Of a stretch of 6,400 bases of DNA, positions 1-5,949 are shown piece by piece (the first letter of the stretch is position 1; every line of letters starts with the position of its first letter). Source of the stretch: Parcubacteria group bacterium. Its GTDB lineage: Bacteria > Patescibacteriota > Patescibacteriia > UBA2169. The notes beneath the pieces were generated by a model. The model was not told the DNA's origin. It saw only the letters and a program-made list of their open reading frames with translations, and made no database searches. The DNA is taken from the NCBI GenBank assembly GCA_016177305.1, contig JACOVK010000007.1, forward strand, positions 1 through 6,400, given 5' to 3'. Both the position numbers and the translations under genes were made by a program.

Positions 1-643
1 CTGACTGCGGGGGCGTGCCGTCTATGCCGTGCACAATAATGATGTCAGAGGATTTTTTCTTCTCTTCTTCCTCTTCTGCGGGCGCGCTGCTCTGGGGTTG
101 GGGCGCTGCCACGGCTTCCGTAGTTTCTTCTTCAGCAGCGGGTTCAACAATGCCCGTTGATTCAGGCGCCTCAATGGGAACGGATTCTTCAATGGCTTCT
201 GCTAGGGGTTCACTCGCCTCTTCCGCAACAGTCGGAATGGCGGCCTCAACGGATACTGGTCCAAGAATAATTTCATCAGGAGGAGATTCGGCAAGCGGAA
301 TGTCCTCCGAGAGCGCGCTCTCGCCAAGCACCTGCCCGAGTGGCGTTGCGAGCGGTACCTCCGGCCCCGAAAACAATGCGAGCAAGCGGGAAAACCCTTC
401 TGCAATCCAATGCAAAATCGCGGACACGATATTGACTGCCCAATCCCATGCCCACTGCACCACGCGCGCGTACCCAGGCCGGTCCGGTTGGCTGGTTTGA
501 TCCGATGTTTGCGCGGACACTCCCGACATTGGCCACAACAGCACCATGCACGCCGAAGCTGCGGCCAACGCTTTTGCGAGCGGAAGGCGCATGATATTCT
601 GGCTGGCTCTTTTGCTGCGTTTAGCGAGCTCTTTTGCGGCCAT
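1..643 (-). CDS. Exported protein of unknown function with Trp-rich segment and acidic linker (partial, runs off left edge)
   Basis: I do not recognise this gene. Reading the minus strand from ATG 643-641 gives 214 open codons to the window edge, with no stop. Residues 1-44 look like a signal peptide: a basic start, a hydrophobic core at about 23-38, and a likely cut after VSA-44. Met18 (592-590) is an alternative start that would give a more ordinary signal length. Residues about 61-92 form a hydrophobic, possibly amphipathic segment with four tryptophans (64, 66, 68, 79). Residues about 94-198 are a low-complexity linker rich in Pro, Ala, Glu and Ser, ending in EEEEEKKK. After it an ordered segment (DIIIVHGIDGTPPQ) begins and is cut by the edge. 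The start lies 9 nt after the argS stop, so the two are probably cotranscribed. The layout suggests a secreted or wall-spanning protein with a distal domain outside the window. The open frame is well supported; the function is not. Confidence 0.75.
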   Translation of the reverse strand, partial: MAAKELAKRSKRASQNIMRLPLAKALAAASACMVLLWPMSGVSAQTSDQTSQPDRPGYARVVQWAWDWAVNIVSAILHWIAEGFSRLLALFSGPEVPLATPLGQVLGESALSEDIPLAESPPDEIILGPVSVEAAIPTVAEEASEPLAEAIEESVPIEAPESTGIVEPAAEEETTEAVAAPQPQSSAPAEEEEEKKKSSDIIIVHGIDGTPPQS

Positions 644-652
644 GTTTGCTGA

Positions 653-2446
653 TTACATCTTCTCCGGCGCCTTGATGCCGAGTAGCGCAAGCCCATTCCG
701 GAGCACAATTTGTATGGCCTGAACCAACACGAGCCGCGCGTGCTTGAGTTCTTCTGACTCGGCTTTCAAGACGTGGTGTGCGTGGTAAAACGTATTGAAT
801 GCGTGAGCCAGCTCCAGCAGATAGTTGCACACCAAGCTCGGATTGTAACGCTCTGCCGCGCCGCTGACGACTGCAGGATACTGCAGGAGCTTGAGGCTGA
901 TCGCTTTTTCTTCCGGCTTGTCCAGCAATCCGAGCTTGACGCCGCTTGCCGCAAGCGGCGTTTCCTCGGAGAGGATGCTTGAGATGCGCGCATGAGCGTA
1001 CTGCACGTACGGCCCGGTTGAACCTTCAAACGCAATGGCTTCTTTCGGGTTATAGTGGATTGACTGGGTCGGAGTCACGTGCAGCAAAAAAAATTTTAGA
1101 GCACCCATGCCAATGGTGTCCGCGCGCTCCGAGCGTTCGGCCTCCGTAATGTCCGGAAACCGCTTGGCGACTTCCTCGGCCGCGAGCGCTTTGACTTCAC
1201 GAATACGGTCATCCGCGTCAACCACCTTGCCCTCCCTGGATTTCATCTTGCCTTCCGGCAAAAACACCAAGCCGTATGAAAGGTGATGAAGGTTCTTCGC
1301 CCAATCATATCCCAATTTTTTCAAAATCGCGAACAGCACTTTAAAGTGGTACTCCTGCTCATGCCCAACCACGTACACGAGGCCGTCAAACCCGAATTCC
1401 TTCTGCCGGCTAACCGCCAATCCCAAATCCTGCGTGATGTACACGGACGTGCCGTCACTGCGGCGCACAAGCTTTTTGTCCAAGCCAACATCCGTAAGGT
1501 CAACCCAGATTGCTCCATCCTCTTCAAAAAAGACGTCTTTTTTCAGTCCCTCGTCAATGATCTTTTTGCCCAAGAGGTACGCGTCGCTCTCGTAGTAGTT
1601 TTTATCAAACTCGCTCCCCAGATTTTGGTACGTTTCCTCAAATCCCGCATACACCCATTCGTTCATCTGTTTCCACAAGGCCACGACTTCGCGATCGCCC
1701 GCCTCCCACTTTCTCAGCATCTCCTGGGCCTGGAGCCCGATTTCAGATTCGCCAAAAAACTCCTGCCGCCGTTTTGCGGCATCTTCTTTGGAAAGGCCCG
1801 GCACCTCGGGGTTGTTCTTGAGAAACGCCTGCCACTCAGCCTCAAACTCCCGCTCAAACAGAACGTAAAACTTCCCCACAAAATGGTCGCCCTTTTGGCC
1901 CGCTTCTTCCGGCGTCTGGCCATCTCCCCACTTCTGGTACGCGAGCATGGATTTGATGATGTGGATGCCGCGGTCATTGATGATCTGCACTTTTTTGACA
2001 TCCGCGCCCTGGGACGACAAGAGGCGCGAAAACGACATGCCGAGTGCGTTGTTCCGCACGTGCCCCAAATGCAGGGGCTTGTTGGTGTTCGGGGATGAGT
2101 ACTCAAGCAAGAGCTTCTGCTTGTTTTCTTTTGACTCGCCGTAGCGTTTGCCTTGTTTGATAACCTCTGGCACCGCCTCTTTTGCAAGCACGCCCGCGGA
2201 AACCGTGACGTTCAAATACCCGCTCACCGCTTCTGCCCTGGTGATTGATTCGTGCTTGATCGCCGGTGCGAGCTTTTCGGCAATTGCCTGGGGTGGCTGC
2301 GCAAGCTCCTTTGCGTACCGATGGCAGGAAACCGAAAAATCACCAAACTTGGGTTCGGCAGTGGTAATGGAAATGGTTTCCGGCTGCCAGTTGAACGCGG
2401 CCTTGAACGATTCCTGAATTTCTTTCCTAATCGCATCAGTAATCAT
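653..2446 (-). CDS. argS: Arginyl-tRNA synthetase (class Ia)
   Basis: This cytoplasmic enzyme charges tRNA-Arg with arginine using ATP. The 597-residue product is close to the usual length of bacterial ArgRS. Residues 1 to about 95 match the ArgRS-specific N-terminal tRNA-recognition domain (KFGDFS at 33-38, GYLNV at 76-80). The Rossmann catalytic core follows, with the family signature around SSPNTNKPLHLGHVRNNALG; the HIGH motif is H126-L-G-H129. The second signature is KMKSREGKVV at 400-409, where KMST(R) is common, so the KMSKS equivalent is a variant. GPYVQYAHARI at 478-488 opens the C-terminal DALR anticodon-binding helical domain, which ends in PEKM. The ATG at 2446 fits the family N-terminus. 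No Shine-Dalgarno sequence is visible upstream. The gene is intact and precedes the exported-protein gene on the same strand. Confidence 0.97.
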   Translation of the reverse strand: MITDAIRKEIQESFKAAFNWQPETISITTAEPKFGDFSVSCHRYAKELAQPPQAIAEKLAPAIKHESITRAEAVSGYLNVTVSAGVLAKEAVPEVIKQGKRYGESKENKQKLLLEYSSPNTNKPLHLGHVRNNALGMSFSRLLSSQGADVKKVQIINDRGIHIIKSMLAYQKWGDGQTPEEAGQKGDHFVGKFYVLFEREFEAEWQAFLKNNPEVPGLSKEDAAKRRQEFFGESEIGLQAQEMLRKWEAGDREVVALWKQMNEWVYAGFEETYQNLGSEFDKNYYESDAYLLGKKIIDEGLKKDVFFEEDGAIWVDLTDVGLDKKLVRRSDGTSVYITQDLGLAVSRQKEFGFDGLVYVVGHEQEYHFKVLFAILKKLGYDWAKNLHHLSYGLVFLPEGKMKSREGKVVDADDRIREVKALAAEEVAKRFPDITEAERSERADTIGMGALKFFLLHVTPTQSIHYNPKEAIAFEGSTGPYVQYAHARISSILSEETPLAASGVKLGLLDKPEEKAISLKLLQYPAVVSGAAERYNPSLVCNYLLELAHAFNTFYHAHHVLKAESEELKHARLVLVQAIQIVLRNGLALLGIKAPEKM

Positions 2447-2452
2447 ACCAAA

Positions 2453-2462
2453 AAACTACCAT
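2453..2462 (-). promoter_or_regulatory. Possible extended -10 element for argS (weak)
   Basis: On the minus strand 2462-2453 reads ATGGTAGTTT, which matches 7 of 10 bases of the ATGGTATACT element found twice on the plus strand. Taking TAGTTT as the -10 box puts +1 at about 2446, the A of the argS start codon, the same spacing as at pilT. The hexamer keeps only T1, A2 and T6 of TATAAT and I see no -35 box, so this is tentative. A minus-strand box further upstream in the A/T-rich stretch is also possible. Confidence 0.3.
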
Positions 2463-2485
2463 AAAATCGGAAAAATCGCGAGAGT

Positions 2486-2495
2486 ATGGTATACT
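2486..2495 (+). promoter_or_regulatory. Extended -10 promoter element for the carboxypeptidase/transpeptidase pair
   Basis: The sequence ATGGTATACT contains TGG followed by TATACT (2490-2495), a good match to the extended -10 consensus TGnTATAAT. The predicted start is about 2502, leaving a leader of roughly 15 nt before ATG 2517 with no Shine-Dalgarno sequence. No convincing -35 box lies 16-18 bp upstream, as is common for extended -10 promoters. The same 10-mer recurs before pilT. Confidence 0.6.
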
Positions 2496-2500
2496 GGGCA

Positions 2501-2628
2501 AAGACAGCAAGATACAATGACCAAACAAATTCAAAGGTACAAATGCAAATATCCAAAACAGGCCCCCGTGGGTTTTAATTTTGGATTTTGTATCTTGTTT
2601 CTGTCTTGTTTCTTGTTTCTTGTATCTT
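2501..2628. repeat. Imperfect palindrome plus T-rich 7-bp repeat overlapping a start codon and signal-peptide codons
   Basis: AAGACAG (2501-2507) followed directly by CAAGATACAA (2508-2517) is matched in inverted orientation by TTGTATCTTG (2588-2597) and, after three bases, CTGTCTT (2601-2607). Inside, ATCCAAAA (2551-2558) pairs with TTTTGGAT (2579-2586), and a small central CCC/GGG hairpin is also possible. The left arm is A/C-rich and the right arm T/G-rich. The right arm continues as a 7-bp direct repeat, CTTGTTT at 2605 and 2612 with a CTTGTAT variant at 2619, and TTGTATCTT occurs twice (2588 and 2620). The left arm covers the 5' leader and start codon of the next gene; the right arm encodes the hydrophobic core of its signal peptide. 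I associate such A/C-to-T/G palindromes with intergenic repeats in CPR-type genomes, which is recollection and not a search result. Confidence 0.7.
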
Positions 2629-3806
2629 CCGCGGAAGTGCGCGCCAAATCTGATGTTATTGTTTCGCAGTGGGTAACGGACGCGGAACTCTCAAGCGGCT
2701 ACGCCGTAACAACGCAAGCGAACGACTTCAGGCTCACTACTTCTTTGAACCGCGCCGCGTTCGTTGAGCTGGTTGCGCCGGATTACTACCCCGCAGTCCC
2801 GCCCGACAAGTCCCTCATCTCCACAATCTACCACTACGCCCTGCTCCCGGCAAGCGAAAACAAGCTGCCCGGCGGAGTTTCAATCAGCTTTGCCTACCCC
2901 GCGGATGAAACGCGGTTTAGGGAAATTTTCATCTACAACGAAGAGCTCGCGAACTGGCGGCACGTTCCGGGATCTATTGACCCCGCAAGCCGCACGCTTA
3001 CCATAACCACGCAATGGGCGAGTGGATTTGTGGCGGTGTTCGCTGACCACCTGGACCAGAGCGAGTACCTCAAAGAAAAGCTGGAAGCGCCGAGTATTTT
3101 GGTCATGGACTCAAAAACCGGTGAAGTGCTGCTTGAGCGCGGAAGCGAAATCCAGCGGCCCATCGCGAGCCTTACCAAGCTCATGACCGCAATTGAATTC
3201 CTGGAGCACAACCCGGGCTGGAACGTGCGCGTGACAATACTTGCCTCTGACGACACCATCCCGGCGAAAATCTACGTAAAGCCGGGAGACGTGTTCACTA
3301 CCCATGATTTGTTCTATGCAACGCTCTTGAAAAGCGCAAACAATGCGGCGCGGGCCCTGGCGCGGTCAACCGGGCTTTCAAACGAGGAGTTTGTGGCACG
3401 CATGAACGAGAAAGCGAAAACATTGAGTATGCGCGGCACGTCGTTTTCGGAACCAACCGGGCTTTCCGGCGCAAACGTCTCAACCGCGCAAGACCTCTAC
3501 GCGCTCGCGCGCCGCGCGTTCTCGGATATTGTGTTCCTGCAGGCAACCACGCCCAAAGCGCTCACCATTGCAAGCGTAAATTCCGGCAAGCGGCATATCC
3601 TGGAAAATACCAACAAAGCCATTGACGTGCCGTACGTGGTGATCGGCTCCAAAACCGGCTACACCGTGGAAGCCGGGCGCAACGTGATTATGAAAGCGAG
3701 GAACAAGGCCGGGCGCGAGGTGATTGCCATTACCCTTGGCGGAGAATCGCCCGGCAGCCAATGGGATGATATACGAATGCTCCTTAACGCGGCCTTGGGT
3801 TCGTAA
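2517..3806 (+). CDS. Exported serine-type D-Ala-D-Ala carboxypeptidase (peptidase S11, DacA/PBP5-like)
   Basis: The predicted enzyme removes the terminal D-Ala from peptidoglycan pentapeptide stems outside the membrane, which limits D,D-crosslinking and yields tetrapeptides. The 429-residue product carries the full penicillin-binding set: Ser218-L-T-Lys221 (nucleophile and base), Ser273-A-Asn275, and Lys379-T-Gly381. Residues about 19-38 are a very hydrophobic Phe/Leu/Cys-rich core of a signal peptide, with likely cleavage near SSA-39 or VRA-43. Residues about 45-178 form an extra beta-rich domain ahead of the catalytic domain (about 190-429); its pattern resembles a beta-sandwich but I cannot name the family. 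The C-terminal beta domain and amphipathic anchor of classical PBP5 are absent. ATG 2517 is the only start that keeps the signal peptide, and no Shine-Dalgarno sequence precedes it. The next gene begins 3 nt after the stop. The family is clear; the exact dac subtype is not. Confidence 0.93.
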   Translation: MTKQIQRYKCKYPKQAPVGFNFGFCILFLSCFLFLVSSAEVRAKSDVIVSQWVTDAELSSGYAVTTQANDFRLTTSLNRAAFVELVAPDYYPAVPPDKSLISTIYHYALLPASENKLPGGVSISFAYPADETRFREIFIYNEELANWRHVPGSIDPASRTLTITTQWASGFVAVFADHLDQSEYLKEKLEAPSILVMDSKTGEVLLERGSEIQRPIASLTKLMTAIEFLEHNPGWNVRVTILASDDTIPAKIYVKPGDVFTTHDLFYATLLKSANNAARALARSTGLSNEEFVARMNEKAKTLSMRGTSFSEPTGLSGANVSTAQDLYALARRAFSDIVFLQATTPKALTIASVNSGKRHILENTNKAIDVPYVVIGSKTGYTVEAGRNVIMKARNKAGREVIAITLGGESPGSQWDDIRMLLNAALGS

Positions 3807-3809
3807 CGC

Positions 3810-4859
3810 ATGAAACGCGCACTCGCCATCATCATGCCGCTGCTCTTCGGCATTCCGCTCTCCTTGGCGGCTGCTCCGGCAAGCTTTGCCTACCGCTCAA
3901 GCGAAGGCCGGACCCTGCTTTTGCCGTATGATACCATCCAGTCCATGGTTCCCATTGACCTGGGCGGGGACGGAACGAGCGAACTCCTTTTGGGCTCTCC
4001 TCCCGGATTCGTGGGGCAGGTATTTTTGGTGAGGCTTGACGGCTCCATCATCAACTCCTGGCTCGCGTATGACGCAAAGTTTAAGGGCGGGGTGAATGTC
4101 GCTGCCGGAGACTTGGATAACGATGGAATACCGGAAATCATTACCGCGCCCGCAGGAGGCGGGGGCCCGCACGTGCGCATCTTTGACGGGTACGGCAAGC
4201 CAAAAATCTCACCCGGCTTTTTTGCGGGACCAAATAACTACCAGGATGGCGTCTCTATTGCAATACAGAGGCTCGGCGACCGAAAGCCGCCCCTGATTAC
4301 GGCCATCACCAATACTCCCGCCGCAAAGACGTTCAGCGCGTTCACCGCGCAGGGAGAAATAGTCAAATCCTACCCGTTCGCAGGCGCCGCGGACCAAGCC
4401 AACGGGCAGTATATCGTGCTCACGGCGCTGGAAAATCAAAAAAGCGGAACCATCACCCTGCCCAAAACTACGCAATCCATAGAGCGCCCGGGCAAGGCCA
4501 TCATCATTGACCTCTCGGACCAGACCCTCTCCTACTACGAGGATGGGTATCGGCTCGGAACGTCCTTGACCTCAACCGGCAAACCCGGGTACGCGACTCC
4601 AGTCGGTGAGCACGCCATCAACGCTAAGTCCAAACTCGCGTACTCAAAAACCTACGGCCTGTACATGCCGTACTGGATGAGCTTCATCGGCGGCCGCTAC
4701 GGGATCCATGAACTGCCCTACTGGCCCAACGGCTACCGCGAAGGCGAGGACCATTTGGGAACCGCGGTTTCGCACGGGTGCGTCCGCCTCGGCATTGGCC
4801 CGGCGCAAACGCTCTTTGAATGGGCAGAGCTTGGCACTCCTGTAATCGTGCAGCCGTAA
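3810..4859 (+). CDS. Exported L,D-transpeptidase (YkuD domain) with N-terminal FG-GAP-like repeats
   Basis: The predicted enzyme uses peptidoglycan tetrapeptide donors to make L,D (3-3) crosslinks or attach proteins to the wall. Residues 1-27 are a signal peptide (MKRALAIIMP start, cut near SFA-27). Three FG-GAP/integrin-like repeats of about 51-53 residues follow: repeat 1 with DLGGDG at 50-55, repeat 2 with a clean calcium-loop pattern DLDNDG at 101-106, and a degenerate third near 149-182. Each ends in a strand pattern such as FLVRLDG or VRIFDG. The YkuD domain spans about 228-349, with His300 in YGIHELP and the signature SHGCVR at 321-326; Cys324 is the expected nucleophile. It lies 3 nt after the carboxypeptidase gene, which should supply its tetrapeptide substrate, so the two are probably one transcript. 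No Shine-Dalgarno sequence is visible. The FG-GAP part may bind wall sugars or proteins, which is inference. Confidence 0.93.
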   Translation: MKRALAIIMPLLFGIPLSLAAAPASFAYRSSEGRTLLLPYDTIQSMVPIDLGGDGTSELLLGSPPGFVGQVFLVRLDGSIINSWLAYDAKFKGGVNVAAGDLDNDGIPEIITAPAGGGGPHVRIFDGYGKPKISPGFFAGPNNYQDGVSIAIQRLGDRKPPLITAITNTPAAKTFSAFTAQGEIVKSYPFAGAADQANGQYIVLTALENQKSGTITLPKTTQSIERPGKAIIIDLSDQTLSYYEDGYRLGTSLTSTGKPGYATPVGEHAINAKSKLAYSKTYGLYMPYWMSFIGGRYGIHELPYWPNGYREGEDHLGTAVSHGCVRLGIGPAQTLFEWAELGTPVIVQP

Positions 4860-4869
4860 ATGGTATACT
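4860..4869 (+). promoter_or_regulatory. Extended -10 promoter element for pilT, predicted leaderless start
   Basis: ATGGTATACT begins on the base after the transpeptidase stop codon and is identical to the 10-mer at 2486-2495. With TATACT (4864-4869) as the -10 box, +1 falls at about 4876, the A of the pilT ATG, so the mRNA would have no 5' leader. No Shine-Dalgarno sequence lies between the box and the start codon, which agrees. No good -35 box is seen at 16-18 bp. Confidence 0.6.
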
Positions 4870-4875
4870 CTGGGT

Positions 4876-5949
4876 ATGGAGACAAACACAAAAATAAAAA
4901 GCTCAAGCGGGCTGGATGCGCTGTTCAAAATCGCGGCAGACCAAAAAGCTTCGGACCTGCATTTGGTGGTGGGCCGCCCGCCGATCATCCGCGTTGACGG
5001 CGCGCTCAAACCAATTGAAAACGGAACAGCGCTCACGCCAGAGAGCATGCAGGAGCTCTTGTTCGGCATTGTGAGCGAACCCCAAAAGCAGAAGCTCCTT
5101 TCGCAGCGCGATTTGGACATGTCCTACGAAATAGGGGGCTTGGCCCGATTCCGCGTGAACATGCACTGGGAAAAAGGGAACTTGGGGCTGGTCGCGCGCG
5201 TAGTTACGCACCGGATTCCAAGCATGGAAGAGATCACCATGCCCAAGGCCTCCTACCAGCTCGCCCGGTTGAAAGACGGGCTCATTCTGGTGACCGGGCC
5301 AACCGGATGCGGCAAGTCAACCACCCTTGCTGCCATGATTAATTTAATCAATGCCGAACGCAACGCGCACATCGTGACCCTGGAGGACCCCATTGAGTTC
5401 ATCTTTGAGCCGACTGATTCCATCATCAAACAGCGCGAGCTCGGCAGCGACGTGCTCACCTTTGCCTCGGGCTTAAAGCACACCCTGCGGCAAGACCCGG
5501 ACGTGATCATGGTTGGCGAGATGCGGGATTTGGAAACCATTGCCGCAACCATGACCCTCGCTGAAACCGGGCATTTGGTGCTCGCCACCTTGCACACCAT
5601 CAACGCGGCCCAGACCGTGGACCGCATCATAGACGTGTTCCCGCCCTACCAGCAGGACCAGATCCGCGTGCAGCTCTCCATGTCCTTGCGCGGAGTCATC
5701 TCCCAACGGCTCCTCGCAAAACTTGGAGGCGGCCGCGTTGCGTCTCGGGAAATCCTCATCAACAACTCGGCTGTGGCGAACCTGATCCGGGAGAATAAAA
5801 TCGCGCAGATTAAAACCGTCATTCAAACGTCCGCGGAGCTCGGCATGGTTACCATGGACCAGGATATCAAGCGCCTCTACCAGGAAGGTGTTGTTTCCAA
5901 AGAAACCGCCGCAAGCAACATGCTGGATCCGCGAACCCTCTCTACGTGA
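4876..5949 (+). CDS. pilT: Type IV pilus retraction ATPase PilT
   Basis: PilT is a cytoplasmic hexameric ATPase that drives pilus disassembly, giving twitching motility, surface attachment and often DNA uptake. The 357-residue length is normal for PilT. The N-terminal PAS-like domain shows ASDLHLVVGRPPIIRVDG at 25-42. The motor domain has Walker A GPTGCGKST at 141-149 (Cys145 where Ser is usual), the Asp box TLEDPIE at 168-174, Walker B within DPDVIMVGEMRD at 207-218, and the His box TGHLVLATLHT at 231-241. The segment AVANLIRENKIAQI at 299-312 matches the AIRNLIRE motif typical of PilT, which favours retraction over the PilB assembly ATPase; there is also no PilB N-terminal extension or zinc motif. 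ATG 4876 is the only sensible start and has its own promoter-like element. The stop overlaps the next start by one base. No pilin or other pil gene is in the window. Confidence 0.95.
   Translation: METNTKIKSSSGLDALFKIAADQKASDLHLVVGRPPIIRVDGALKPIENGTALTPESMQELLFGIVSEPQKQKLLSQRDLDMSYEIGGLARFRVNMHWEKGNLGLVARVVTHRIPSMEEITMPKASYQLARLKDGLILVTGPTGCGKSTTLAAMINLINAERNAHIVTLEDPIEFIFEPTDSIIKQRELGSDVLTFASGLKHTLRQDPDVIMVGEMRDLETIAATMTLAETGHLVLATLHTINAAQTVDRIIDVFPPYQQDQIRVQLSMSLRGVISQRLLAKLGGGRVASREILINNSAVANLIRENKIAQIKTVIQTSAELGMVTMDQDIKRLYQEGVVSKETAASNMLDPRTLST

Noticed and set aside
15..500. 161-codon plus-strand open frame rich in Ser and Ala at the left end
   Set aside because: It is the antisense reading of the exported-protein gene; its Ser-rich composition mirrors the GAA/GAG-rich acidic linker. 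The minus-strand frame has a signal peptide and operon context.
1283..2098. Open frame of 271 codons on the plus strand, antisense to argS
   Set aside because: It lies wholly within the well-supported argS gene, its product has no recognisable domain or motif, and no promoter or ribosome binding site precedes it. Long antisense frames are expected where codon bias is strong.
2561..2610. Rho-independent terminator formed by the palindrome and T-rich run
   Set aside because: The stem is interrupted and A/T-rich, and the T-rich stretch contains G and C and lies inside the start of a coding gene directly after its promoter. Premature attenuation cannot be excluded but is not supported.
2580..2640. 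Possible lipobox around the cysteines in the carboxypeptidase signal segment
   Set aside because: FLSC lacks a proper lipobox pattern and hydrophobic residues continue after the Cys; AXA-type cleavage sites near residues 39-43 fit better.
4644..5120. 158-codon minus-strand open frame across the transpeptidase-pilT junction
   Set aside because: It is antisense to the SHGCVR-encoding region and the pilT N-terminus, both strongly supported, and it shows no domain.
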